DNA from: Acanthamoeba castellanii str. Neff
Lineage: Eukaryota; Discosea; Longamoebia; Acanthamoebidae
Direction: 5' to 3'
Assembly: GCF_000313135.1 (NCBI RefSeq)
Contig: NW_004457313.1
Coordinates: forward strand, 1,392,478-1,456,477
DNA length: 64,000 bases
The translations under genes were made by a program, and so were the position numbers. Each line of letters opens with the position of its first letter. The stretch's first letter is position 1. The notes beneath the pieces were generated by a model that was not told where the DNA came from, ran no database searches, and was given only the letters and a program-made list of their open reading frames with translations. This document shows positions 21,149 through 33,800 of this stretch, one piece after another.

Positions 21149-23551
21149 ATGGAGGTAGCAGGAGAAGCAACAACGTTGGCAATGGTAGAGGACTACGCGT
21201 TCGCGTACGACTGCCCCTCGTTTTCTGATCGCGTGCTCTGCCTCACAACCGGCCCCCTGCCCCCGGAGCACTCGGCCCAGCATCTGGCCTCGGCCTTTGC
21301 CGCCTCGTCGCCCTCCCTCTCGTACGACGGCGCAGGCACCAGCGGTGTGGCATCTGCTCGTGAGGGTCCCCTCGCCAAACGTAGGAAGATTTTGAACGAT
21401 GAAGACCTCATGGTCGAGGAAAGTGGTGGAGCTCCCGCCTTGACCGCCATCGCTCATCCGCCGGCTGGCACCCTCAGCGCCGCCGCCGCCGTGGCGGCTG
21501 TGGCCCAACCATCACCCAAACGAAACGTCATGATCAAATCTTCCAAGCAGAGGAGGAAAGCAGCGAGAACGTTAGTGAGCGACTCTGGCGATGAGGAAAA
21601 GCTCGACACAAGCGCCGAAGGGGTAGAGGAAAAGGAGCAGGAGCAAGAAGAAGAAGAAAGGGAGGAAGAGGAGGAAGGCGCCGGAAGTGCTGAGCGCCAA
21701 CGCGATCGAAGAAGGAAGCGGAGGAGCGCGAGCGAGGAGGGGCAACAAAACGTGGTGAAGATCCACGTGAGCGGACTCCTCCTGGCAGCCAAAAGCCGCT
21801 TCTTCCGTTCGCTCTTCGCGTCGGGCATGAAGGAGACCCACCAACGAGAGGTACACCCATCCTTTCCTCCTCTCGGTCGTATCGTCTCACTGCTGGCGAG
21901 TTCTCACATGCTCGCGCCACTGCAGGTGTGGTTGCAAATGAGTAAAGAAGAGCTTAGGCCACTCCAGGATATCATTCGCTTCATCTACGAAGGTCGGCTT
22001 CACGCCTCCACGTTTCGGTCCCTTGTGGAAGTGCTCATTACGGCCGATAAGGTAAGTTACCCGACTCAACAGTGTGTAGCCAATCTAATCAACTCCTCTT
22101 TGCAGTATGATGTCCCTTCGGCAGTTGACGCAGCGTCCAGGTCACTGGCGACCATCCATTTCACTCTCGAGCAGTGCGAAGAGGTACTCCCGCAGGCCGT
22201 CCGTTACCCTCCTGGCTGCCTACCTGGCTGACTGGGCCGATCACTCTTCACTTCTGCAGGTGCTGTCCCTGGCCACACCCTCCCAAAAGGCACTCGTGTC
22301 TCGATGCCAAGAAGTGCTATTAGACCGTTTTGGGAACCTGGACAAGGTGCACACACCTACAACGGCTGGCACCACGCATCTAACCCCAGCTGGACGGGAT
22401 CAGGTGTGGGAGCAGGACGACTTCTGGCAACTGAGCCCCGCGGCCTTGCGTACTCTCTTGGACTGCGACAAGTGCGAGATCTCCAGCGAGAACAATCTCT
22501 TCCACGTTCTACGCACCTGGCTTGCGAAGGTATGTTACCTTCTAGTGTTCTCTCTCTCCTCCTCTCTTCGCCGCTGCGTATCGACTCACGCTACGCTGGT
22601 GGCCATCAGGACAAGGAAGAGCGGCAAGGCCAATTGGGCCACATTCTGCCCAGCATCCGTTGGCCCATGATGGACAGCCACTTCCTCAATGACGTTGTCG
22701 CACAAGCGTCCTGGCTACAGAGTTGTCCTTCGTTTCAGGTTCGTTTTTTGGCTTCCAACTCAACAACAAGCGTCATGTCTCACTCTTACGCTGCCTACAG
22801 GCGCTTCACAAGGAGGCGCTGGTATGGCTCTCCTTCGGCAAGAAGCGCCAGCAGATGGAGCTGGCGAGCAACAACCAAGTGGCAAGCAACCGGCGCTACT
22901 GTTCCCGACCGCTGCCAGCCGAGCCGCAGAAGAAGCTGGTTTTCGATTGGGAGGTCGAGCTCAAGGACGGCGCCGAGCACTACACCAGTTCCTACCTCCT
23001 ACACAAGGGCTACTACTTGTACGGGTCCCCCTCGATTACCAGATCTACGCTGCCGTCTTTCCGAATTCTGACACTGGCGCACAGCTACTGCGAGCTGTCG
23101 AGGGAGGGGGACAAGATAGGGTTCTTTATCTGCATCCACCCGTACCCGAGCGATGAGACCGACGCAGATGACGACGACGCTGACGCGATGCAGTCGTGCT
23201 TCGTCCACTTTAAGGCCATCGCCAAAGTGGTTGGCAGAAACAGAGAAATTGCCTACACCCGGTACGTGGACCCAACGGGCTTCGGTGCGCTAGGACCGAG
23301 CGTTGTCTTCGGACACGTGCGTGTCATGGACCAAAATTCCGTTGTGATATTTATATTTGTGCTTGGGTCGTGCTGGTGCTGGGCCCCACAGGAAAGGCGC
23401 TGATATGTTCACGTCGCTCAACGACGGGTGGGGCTGGTACGACTTCCTTGGCTCGTGTACGTGGGACGACCTCATCGGACGGACCAGAGAGTTCGTGAGC
23501 CCGGCCGGCACCATCACCTTCTCCATCAAGATTGCACTCACCAAGAAGTAG
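21149..23551 (+). CDS. BTB-BACK domain protein (plant POB1/LRB-like)
   Basis: Exons 21149-21850, 21926-22051, 22106-22183, 22260-22346, 22404-22529, 22610-22738, 22801-23284 and 23397-23551 give about 628 residues. The N-terminal 200 residues are disordered, with an acidic KEQEQEEEEREEEEEG block and basic patches. Then comes a BTB fold (VVKIHVSGLLLAAKSRFFRS, IIRFIYEGRLHASTF, VLITADKYDVPSAVDAA), a BACK-like region (DDFWQLSPAALRTLLDCDK, ENNLFHVLRTWLAK) and a C-terminal beta-rich, MATH-like region (VFDWEVELKDG, GKIGFFICIHPY-like strand). Such proteins are often substrate adaptors for CUL3 ligases. The last intron is uncertain: acceptor after GGAAAG at 23391-23396 is the only choice that keeps the frame with the GTGCGC donor at 23285. 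Confidence 0.82.
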
Positions 23552-23916
23552 CGCCGCCGCGGCTGCCTCCTGCCTTGCGACGCCGTCGGTTGCGGTGCCG
23601 GTCAGATGGGTTTGGCACCAGTGGAGGTTCACTGGTTACCCACCCCCTAGCTCGATCTCTGATAATCGGTTGCGCGGTACTGGCCAACGTTCTTCATTAA
23701 ACCCCGATGATGAGCCAATGGGCATTTTGCTTATTGTCCCTGAGTCGGGATGACGGGGAAAACTCCTACCTGAACACGTGCGTTCTACCAATCGCGCGGC
23801 GGGCCAAGTTGCTCCGCCACGAGGTTCGGTTTCTTCATTGGGGGTACGGCGTCGTCTCCTTGTCGTGGTAGCCGCCTCACCACTCCATTTACGCCAAATA
23901 ATACAACAGAGCCAAC
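23552..23916. other. Intergenic 365 bp, nothing recognised
   Basis: This lies between the BTB gene stop and the start of receptor copy 1. No convincing ORF, repeat or RNA gene was seen. Confidence 0.5.
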
Positions 23917-26900
23917 ATGGACAGGCCACGCTCGCGGCCAGCATCAAGCCCTTCCTTCATCATCTCCTTTATCTTGTACTATACCTTGTGTTCTCCTCTC
24001 GTTCTTCTCTTATCCCAAACCACACAAGGTACAACCTCCTCCACGCGTCTCCGCTTCGGTTGGCGGGGTTTGATGATGAAGTGTGGTGGTCCTCGTCTCC
24101 AACATTAGAACTCACCCTGTGTGTTCCTCTTCTCTCGTCTCGACAACCCAGTGGAGGGCACGGTGGTGGTGAATGGAGTGGGTAGTGTACACAAGAATCT
24201 GTTCTCGTCGTGGAGCGTGGGGTATTCGTTCAACACCGAGAATTTTGTCATCAACTACAACGCTGCCGACAACACGACGGCCTCGCTGGCGCGCGTCGAG
24301 AGCGGCGCCATCGACTACCTCATCACCGACGGACGCATTGACCCCGCCAACCTTCCAGCCGATGCGCTGCAGGTACCGGTAACCGGGTCTGCGCTGGTGA
24401 TGGCGATCAACCTGGACGGCGTCAACGTCTCCTCCCTGGTACTACCCTCCCCTTCTCCTTCATTCTTTCTTCGGCTCCGGAGTGGTCCCACCTGGCCCGC
24501 AAACCAACCATCTTCCCCGCAATTCCCACTTCAACTGAAACACGCTCTTTTGGCTGTGACTCCGTTGAGTTGCTGATCCCTTCTCCGTTATTTGCGCCGG
24601 CAACTGGGACCTGAAACTCCTCTTGTGGCGGTTTGACGGTGGGAGGGGAGCGAACAGGTGGTGAGCAGCGAGGTGCTGGCCAAGGTGTGGATGGGCACCA
24701 TCACCACGTGGGACCACGCCGACATCGCCGCCCTCAACCCCAATGTCACCCTGCCGGCCAACGCCATCACGCTCGTGGTCTCGGAGGCGCCGAGCAGCGT
24801 GGAGATGAGCGGCGTGCTGGTGCGCGCCCTGTCTGCCGTGTCGAGCTCGTTTGCGGCGGCTTTGGCGTCGGCGGGCTCACTCGCGGCCATGGTGCCGGCG
24901 AGCGCCATGAAAGTATCCGGCACCGACGCTCGCCTGGCCACCGTAAAGGTACCTTGCCGCCATTGACCAAAGCCAGTGAACTATGGGCGGCTTGGCTGGC
25001 TTTGGTCATTAATCCGTGCGAATGTGTGGTCGCGCAGGCAAACTTGTACAGCATGACATACGCCGACTACGGATCGGTGCTCGCAGCCGGCATGGCGTGC
25101 GCGCGCATGAAGAACGCGGCCGGTCGCCTGGTTTCGCCCTCGGCCGCCGCCATCCAGTCGGCCATGACCGACTTCAGCACCTCTGTCAAAGGTGGTACGT
25201 CGCGTCGTTGGGCTTTGCCGTTGACACTTCGCTCATCTTCTCTTTTTCGCTTGGGCCGTGCTTCTCGGTGAGACAACAGGGGACATGAGCAGCGACATCT
25301 CAAACGGAGCGGGCAATGCCACATGGCCGCTGGCCTACACGGTCTTCCTCACCACGTTGCAGACCAAGCAGGCCAAGGACTGCGGGCCCGCCGAGGGCCT
25401 GATGCGGTTCTTGAGCTGGGTGCAGACTAACGACCGCGCGGGGACGACGATCAACGCGCAGGGCTGGGGCGCGCTGGCGATCGTGTACAAGAGGGCGCTC
25501 ATCAACTCGTTCGGCACCGTCAAGTGCAACAATCAAACCGCCCTCAGCACGGCCTACATCATAGGCATGGGTGGCACGATCCGAGCGGTCGACGACTGGG
25601 CCGTGGCCTACACCTCCAACTCGTTTGTGGAGAAGTACTACGTCTACGACTCGCCCACGACCATCAACCAGATGATCGCCGGTACGTACCCTTTCGCTCC
25701 CTCCCATTCTCGCCCGGTTGGTTGACTCATGAGTCCGTCGTCACAGGTTCCATCGATTTCGGAGCGGTGAGCTATGAGCCCACGGAGGCGCAGTGGGCGC
25801 AGCTGCCTGATGTGCTGCTGGTGCCTCTGCTTGGCCAAGCCGGTCTTGCCTCCTACAACGTAAAGCCCCTTCTGCGTGGGTGTGTTATGCTGCGAGGGCG
25901 AGGAGTGCAATAATTGAACTGACGAACCGACGCCTGGATAACACCAGATACCCGAACTACTGGAGTCGGACCCGCTGGTGTTGACACTGGAGATCCTAGC
26001 CGACATCTACCTCGGAAAGATTTCGAACTGGCGGGACCCGAAGATCTTGAACATCAACCAGCCCATCGCCAGTCTGATTCCCAACCAGTCCATCATCGTC
26101 GTTGTCCCTACGGTACCGCACATCATATCCGGCTGCGCTCGACCACCGCTTGGTGTTGTTGGTCCTTCCCCCCCTCTCTCTCTCTCGCGCGCTAACTCTC
26201 CGATTCCCATTTAGATCTTCTCGGCGATCAACGTGGTCAATTCGCCCGCCATGGCCAAGGCCGTGCCTGAATTCGCCAGACAAGTACTGAGCCCTCCATT
26301 CCTACGCGCACAGTTCGTTTGCTCCCTGTCGCGAGTGCTCTGACCCGGAGCTGCGCGCAACCACAGGTGACTCCCGGCGGGTTGGTTACCTACCCGGTGC
26401 AAACCCTGGCCCCCGAGAGGGTCAAGGGAGTGCCCAGTTCGGCCAACGTGCAGGTGACAGTGGCCGCGGCGACGCCCTATGCCATATGGTTGGCGCTCAG
26501 CGGCATGATCGATCCGTACAACAACCTCCGGGCCGCCTCGCTCTACAACCCTGCGGGGAATGTGGTCGCGCCCGGGCCGGAGACCATCCTCTCCCTGCTC
26601 AACGACTTTGCCGGCACCACCGACTTTGTCCTCTTGTTGGGTACCCCTGCTAGGGCACTTCCTTGCTTGCTGGCGTCACACGCTGACCGGGGCGTCGCAT
26701 CATCAACAACACCACAGGGTCCGGCGCGAATTCGTGGCCCATGGCGTCCTACAACGGCCTGCTCATCAACCAGATCGAGCCCAGCAACTGCGCCAAGGCC
26801 AAGGCGCTCGTCGACTGGATCTATTGGACCCAGAGCACGGATGAGGCGTCTACCATCGCCACGCGGAACAGGATCACGTCGGCGGGCCGATCGCCGGGCG

Positions 26901-29900
26901 TGCTCAAGCGAATCCTCACGCAGCTCACCAGCGTCACGTGCCAGGGGGCCAAGGTCAGCTCCATCGCCCCGTGCGTGCGTGACGGCGAACTGTGCTCTGG
27001 TCACGGGTCGTGCCCGTCGGGCGAGTGCGTGTGCGCCAGTGGCTGGAGCGGCACCTTCTGCGATGGTACATACTCCCGCACACAAACGTTTCCATCAGTA
27101 CTCGAGCCTAATTCCTTATGATCTCTGTCCACACAGACCAGGCGGGTTCTTCGAGCGACGACACCGCGACGATCGCTCTGGCCGTGGCGCTGGGCGTGGG
27201 GGTTCCGTTCTTCCTGATCGTGGTGATCCTCGCCGCCGTGGGCATCATCGTGGCGGTGATCGTCAAGAAGAGGCAGTGGGGCAACGACAACTGGGAGATC
27301 TCACCGAGCGAGCTCGAGATGGAGGACCACCTCGGCACTGGCGGGTACGCTCTTCTCTCACACTCTACTACACGTCTCCTCTTCTCCACATCTGGCGACT
27401 CACATTGGCCGGTATGAGCAGGTACGGGAGTGTGTACAAGGCCAAGTGGCGCGGGACGGAGGTGGCGGTGAAAGTGATGTCGTCGGAGGTGGTGACCAAG
27501 GAGATGCAGCGCCAGTTCGCCGACGAGGTGAGTCTCCTTTTCCCCACTTCTGCCACTCTTCCTTGTCGGCTGATCGGTGGTTGGTGCAATGACACGCGAC
27601 CAGGTGCGCATGATGACGGCGTTGCGGCATCCGAACGTGGTGCTGTTCATGGCGGCGTGCACGAAGCCACCCAAGATGTGCATCGTCATGGAGCACATGT
27701 CTCTCGGCTCTCTCTACGAGGTACATTCTATCATTATTATTATTCCGCAATTCACCACATCTATCTCACGTGTTGACCCGTATGACCATGCCGTAGCTAC
27801 AACCTCCTCTTAACTCTGATTGTGTGTGATGGAACGTGCAGCTGTTGCACAACGAGCTCATTCCAGACATACCGCTGGAGCTGAAGGTGAAGATGGCGTA
27901 CCAGGCGGCCAAGGGGATGCACTTCCTGCACTCGTCGGGCATCGTGCACCGCGACCTCAAGTCGCTCAACCTGCTGCTCGACGCCAAGTGGAACGTCAAG
28001 GTGAGCGACTTTGGGCTGACCAAGTTCCGCGAGGAGGTGCAGAAGGCGGCGGTGCACGAGGCCCAGGGGTCGATCCACTGGACGGCGCCCGAGGTGCTCA
28101 ACGAGACCGTCGATCTGGATTACACGCTCGCCGACGTCTACAGCTTCGGTACCTACGTCTTCCCCCCACTCAACTCTGGCCATTTCCCACACCCCACACC
28201 CCACACCCCACACCCCACACCCCACACCCCACACCCCACACCCCACACCCCACACCCCACACCCCACACCCCACACCCCACACCCCACACCCCACACCCC
28301 ACACCCCACACCCCACACCCCACACCCCACACCCCACACCCCACACCCCACACCCCACANNNNNNNNNNNNNNNNNNNNNNNNNNNNNNNNNNNNNNNNN
28401 NNCACACCCCACACCCCACACCCCACACCCACGCCATACCATTCGTGCAGGTATCATCATGTGGGAGCTGATGACGCGCGAACAGCCCTACTCCGGCATG
28501 GGGTGCGTCGCCATGACCTACGACCTACACCTCGAGGTTATGCTTTTTGTGCTAATTCTCTTGTTTGGTGCTCTGTGCTCTGATTCAACTTACAGAACGG
28601 CGGCGGTGGCGGTGGCGGTGATCCGCGACAACCTGCGGCCGCGCATACCCGACGACCTTGAGATGCCGCACGAGTACAGCGAGCTCATGACCGGCTGCTG
28701 GCATCCCGACCCGGCCATCCGGCCCACGTTCCTCGAGGTCATGACGCGCCTGTCGGCCATCGCCGGTGACCACACGAGCATGGGCGGCACGTCGATGACC
28801 ACCACGTCGTCGGGCATCTCCATGTCGGGCGGCTCGACATCCGCCGGCACCGGATCGGTGTCCTCGTCGAGCGCCTCGTCGGTCGTCGGCCTCGCCCCGA
28901 CCATCAACGGCAACGGCGGCGGCGGCAGCAGCGGGGTGGCCCCGCCAGAGGGCGAGATGGCGGTGGTGTTCACGGACATCACGCGCGCGGCCTCGCTCTG
29001 GGAGCACGACCCGGCGGCCATGCGCGACGCCACCATGCTCCACAACGACATCCTCCGCTCGCTCCTCAAGAACACCGCGGCTACGAGGCCCTCTTTGCCC
29101 GCGGCGGCCACCACAACAGCGGCGAGGGGTCGTTCTGCATGGCCTTCCAGGAGGCGGGCAACGCGGTGGAGTGGTGCATGGAGGCGCAGCAGGCGCTGCT
29201 CAAGGCCGAGTGGCCGCGGCGGCTGCTCGAACACCCGGGCGCAGGCGAAGAATGGGGCGACACGGACGACCGGGTGCTGTTCCGCGGGCTGCGTGTGCGG
29301 ATGGGCATCCACGTGGGCTCGCCCAGGAGCAAGCGCGACCCGACGACACGGCGCGTGGAGTACTCGGGCGCGGCGATCGACATCGCCGCACGCATCACGG
29401 CACTCACTCACGGCGGCCAGATCCTGGTGTCGGGTCCGGCGTTCGCCAAGCTCAAGTCCGAGAAGGTGCTTCGGTTCGCTCGCGTGGGTCGGTTCGACGT
29501 CACGGGCTCCCCCTCCGGTACGCCTTCGCCTTCGGAGCTAAAACGCTCTTTTGTTCCCCCCCCCCGATATTCGCATTTCGGTTGGCGGCTTAGTGGTAAT
29601 GTGCGATCAGGCGAGGAGCTGCACGAGGTGAAGACCAGAGGCCTCGAGGCCCGCTTCTTCGGTGGCGTCGCTGACGATCGGTCCAGCTCGCGCCTCTCGT
29701 CGTCGTTCAACTCCAACGACGGCAACGAGTCGCGCGGGTCGCTGGACCAGCACGAGCTGCAGGCGCACGTGGGCGAGGGCATGGAGTTCAAGGAGGACAC
29801 CTTCCTCACGTCGGCCAACATGGTGCGCTGGGTGGTGGACTTCAAGGAGATCGCGCTCGGGCGCCAGGTGGGCATGGGCTCCTACGGCGTGGTGCACCGC

Positions 29901-30769
29901 GGCCAGTGGAAGGGCGTCGAGGTGGCGGTCAAGCGGTTCATCAAGCAGAAGCTCGACGAGCGGCGCATGCTCGAGTTCCGCGCCGAGATCGCCTTCCTCT
30001 CGGAGCTGCACCACCCCAACGTGGTGCTCTTCATCGGCGCCTGCATCAAGTCGCCCAACCTGTGCATCGTGACCGAGTTCGTCAAGCAGGGCTCGCTCAA
30101 GGACATCCTGGCCAACACCAGCGTCAAGCTCCCGTGGACGCGCAGGCTCGAGCTGCTCCGCTCGGCCGCCCTCGGCATCAACTACCTGCACTCCATGCAG
30201 CCGATGATCGTGCATCGGGACCTGAAGCCGTCGAATCTGTTGGTGGACGAGAGCTGGAATGTGAAGGTGGCCGACTTTGGGTTTGCGCGCATCAAGGAGG
30301 ACAACGCCACCATGACCCGCTGCGGCACGCCCTGCTGGACAGGTATGCAACGCACCCGCTGCACCAACGCCCAACGCTCTCCGTTCGGTGCACACAGCTT
30401 GACAGCTCACGATGTCTACACATCTCTGCTTGTTGTTGTGCAGCGCCGGAGGTGATCCGCGGGGAGAAGTACGGGGAGAAGGCCGACGTGTACAGCTTCG
30501 GCATCATCATGTGGGAGGTGCTCACGCGCAAGCAGCCCTTCGCCGGGCGCAACTTCATGGGCGTGTCGCTCGACGTGCTCGAGGGCAAGCGGCCGCAGGT
30601 GCCCGCCGACTGCGCGGCCGACTTCAAGAAGCTCATGAAGAAGTGCTGGCACGCCACGGCCAGCAAGCGGCCCGCCATGGAGGACGTGCTCTCGCGCCTC
30701 GACGACATCCTCCAGAACGCCCACGCCTCCGGCCCCACGCCCCGCTCGCCTCATCACGACGCCGTGTAA
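23917..30769 (+). CDS. Receptor copy 1: PstS-like x2, EGF, TM, kinase, cyclase-like, kinase (frameshifted)
   Basis: Eighteen exons: 23917-24028, 24152-24438, 24658-24948, 25038-25194, 25280-25681, 25747-25859, 25948-26112, 26215-26283, 26367-26640, 26718-27065, 27137-27344, 27422-27527, 27604-27720, 27842-28148, 28451-28502, 28596-29517, 29611-30342, 30444-30769. Order: signal peptide; two PstS-like substrate-binding lobes (VWMGTITTWDHADI and IYLGKISNWRDPKI motifs); EGF-like module (CSGHGSCPSGECVC); one TM helix; kinase 1 (VAVKVM, HRDLKSLN, DFGLTK); class III cyclase-like domain (VVFTDITRAASLWE, VEYSGAAIDIAARI); kinase 2 (VAVKRF, HRDLKPSN, DFGFAR). Exon 16 is one base short: near 29070 AAGAACACC replaces the AAGAAGCACC of copy 2, shifting the frame inside the cyclase. 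Ligand and output are not known. Confidence 0.88.
28187..28437 (+). repeat. ACACCCC heptamer tandem repeat, with assembly gap
   Basis: Perfect head-to-tail ACACCCC units fill intron 14 of receptor copy 1. On the complement this is GGGGTGT, a G-run pattern able to form quadruplexes. A block of 43 N interrupts it, so its true length is unknown. The corresponding intron of copy 2 (46441-46536) has no such repeat. Confidence 0.97.
28360..28402. other. Assembly gap (run of N)
   Basis: 43 ambiguous bases within the ACACCCC repeat, most likely an unresolved tandem array. Confidence 1.
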
Positions 30770-30803
30770 AGAAAGCAACGAAGCTTGTAGCAGAAAAAAA
30801 AGT

Positions 30804-33800
30804 TCACCAAAAGGCGAGGTGTGCCTCCCGCCACACGAGGCATGGGTGGTCCTCAGGGAGAAGCGCGTTGAAGGCGTACTTGAGCTGCCGCTGCTCGTGG
30901 GCGTCAAGCTTGCGCAGGTGCTGAAAGAGCTCCTGCGTGCTGTGTTCATCATCATCATGGACCACATCGAGCAGGGCGACCAGAGCCGCGGTGGCCCTGT
31001 CGAGCAGACGCGTCAGGGCGGGCTCGCGGGTCGGGTTCGGCATGCCGTAGGACTGGTCGGCCGACCGCAGCCAGTAGACCAGTGCCCGGACCATGCTCAC
31101 CCGGTCTTGGAGAGACCGGGCCTCGGGCGAAGCGCAGTAGTCGCGCAGCAGGGCCAGCATCAGGTTGGCCATGCCCTCGACCGCGGCGGGCTCGCACTGC
31201 GATGTGGCCCAGAAGTGCTTGAGCCGCATTGCGGGGAGGAGCCGGAGGAGGTAGTAGTCCACGTCGCCGGCGTGGTGGAGGCCCAACCGCAGCATGCCCT
31301 CCCAATCGCGCTCGAGCGCCATTGAGTTCAGACGCGGGAGAAGGCAGGGCGACGCGAGCGCATAGGAGAGGTGCTTGATCCGGGGCCTCAGCTCCGTGGG
31401 CAAATGCGTGACCAGTGCGCCTGCAGCGTGTTGTGTGCGGCGTTGGTGTTGCGTGTCAGCAGGAACTGCAAGGCACACCAGCATATGGGGATGTGTATGT
31501 GCGCACCGACAAACACGCACAGGTCTCGGGAACGCTTGGCCCCGTGAGCCTCCAGTACGTGGAGGAGTGCGGGCATGAGCTCATCCAAATGGGCGGCCAC
31601 GAGCTCGCGATGGCGCTCGAGGATGAGCCGCAGCACCGCCATCACCCCCGATAGGACTCTGTCACTCTGCTCTCAACAGGGAGGAGGGCTCTTGCCCCGA
31701 TCAGGAGGGAGGGCACAGCAAGAGAAAGAAAAGAGAAAGCTGGCGTACGGTACCGGGTGGCCTGCGGGCGAAAAATCGAATCGGAGCAGTGCTCTTTGGC
31801 CATCGATAGGAGGAGTGTCGGCGCAGGCGGAAAGGAGCTCAATCAGGCGGAGCAGCAGGACCGACTCGCCGCCATCGGGCACCCAGTCAAGGTGGGTCAT
31901 CGCCTGCTCTTTCACAATCTCGTGGAGCAGTGCCAGACTTCGAACCAGCAGGTGCGCGCGCTTAAGTGTTTACACCCCACCACCAGACCCGAGCGCCGCG
32001 GCGATGAGCGAGAGACACATCACCATCATCCCAAGCAGCCAGCCTGGTCACGTACCTCGTGGCTCTTGTCACCAACCAATGGAGCGGACCCAGACGAAAC
32101 AATCTCCACGCATTTCCTGGCAATCGCTCTCGCCCTCTCCCCTACACGCTCTGGTGGTGGGTGGAGGGTGGAGGGTGGAGGGTGGTGGTGGGTGGGTGGT
32201 GAAGGCCGCGCCTTGTCGAGAGGGAGGTGAAGAAGAAATGGAAGTGTACGGATTCGGTGGAAATGGAAGAAGCCTATCACGGCTCCTTGCTCCCGGAGGG
32301 AGAGGGTTCCGACACTCGACTCCAGGAGCTGGTCTACGACCGCGTGCAGCTGCGGCTCATTGAGACCGTGGCAGCGTTGAACGACGCTGATGGCCTGCTC
32401 GAACGACCTGCCCTGCTACACTCACACAAGCGGGAATTGTAGACCCCCCGGGTTGTCCCCGCGCACAACGTTGGCAGCTGTCAGCTACTGAGGCGACATG
32501 GGAAGTTGAGGCCTTTGGGGGGGGAGGGTTATAAAGGAGTACCGGAGGCTGGCGCAGTACGCCTTGGCATGCCTGGGCGATGGCCCCATGGGAGGATTGC
32601 GTCAGGGGGAGGAACCGATCGATTGCTACAAGGGCAGCCTCGCAAACCGCGGGGTCGGCCAGCTGCTCCGCCAGCTTGAGCACTGTCGTGTCTGGCTCAG
32701 GAAACTGCTGCGCGCGCATGCCCGCCGTGTCGCAGCTCGTCCGGCGGACCATGACCTAATGGGTGACTCAAGAGGGAGTGTCACTCACATTACCTTTGCC
32801 GTCGCATTTGACTTGCTGAGGGGAAGCGAAGCAGCGCACCACAGGGTCGTACAGACATTCTTCCACAAAGGCCAGATGAGGCGCAACCAGGTCGAGATGC
32901 CCGCCGTAGGGGAAGCTCTGGAAAATGGCGAGCACTCGCAGTCCGCCAACTCTGTTGATGTTGGTGGTTGTTGGTCGTTACTGTTAGTAAGGCCGGTGTT
33001 TGCCTCTGGCGCACACATGTGTGATTGCAGACAATCTGAGCAAAGGACCGGACCTATATTGCCAGGGGCCGCTGTGGTCGAGCCAGTGCTGAATGCCCCC
33101 CAAGGCCATGGGTATGGCCACCTTCGGTTGGCTCTTGGTTAGTGTGCGCAGGCAGACCAGAGCCTCTGGGAGCTCTTCATCTGTCCGCGCCATCATCAGC
33201 CCTAGGAGAGGACCGTAACACTCGCATCTTCAGCAGGTGGACATGAAGGGTTATGGGCGAACAGTCCAAGGGCCAGGTCAAGCACTACCTTTTTCACGAG
33301 CGGCGGCGATCATTTGCTGCAGTTCGACTGGTAGGAGGCTCACGAGGGGGGCCAACGAGTCGGTGTAGTGGTTCTTGATGTGCTCCACGCACAGGCCCAG
33401 CAGCGGAGGCACTCCTGGTGTGCCGGGCAAGGCGTGCTTGATCAGCGTTGCCACCAACCTGTGGTCTACGAGGTCAGGGCCTGATGAAAAGACAAAGTGT
33501 GCGTGGTGGTGAGGCTACCGAGGGCCGAAGAGCTCGAGGAGCGCCCGAAGTTGTGCCGAGTCACAGTAACAGGACAGCGTCTGAACGACATGCAGGGCAG
33601 CGGTGAACACCACCTCGTTCGTTTCCTGCGATGAGAAAGGCACTCGCGGTGACGCATGACCAGCGTTACTCCCACGGAGAGCGCGGGGAGGTGGGCAGTC
33701 CCAGGGTCCGCACCTGCTCGAGGCGCTCCACCAGCACCTGCATGCAAGTCGCGTCGAAATGCGGGCACCACTCGCTCTCGCTCACTGCCAGCAGAGCGCT

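Noticed and set aside
28187..28437. Possible CRISPR-like array
   Set aside because: Units are a seven-base tandem repeat without spacers, in a eukaryotic intron.
28170..28470. Coding frames with His-Pro-Thr or Gly-Val-Trp repeats across the N gap
   Set aside because: All are translations of the intronic ACACCCC array; flanking kinase exons splice across it with good GT and AG sites.
29060..29110. Programmed ribosomal frameshift in receptor copy 1
   Set aside because: No slippery heptamer is seen and the paralogue has the extra base, so a simple deletion or sequence error explains it better.
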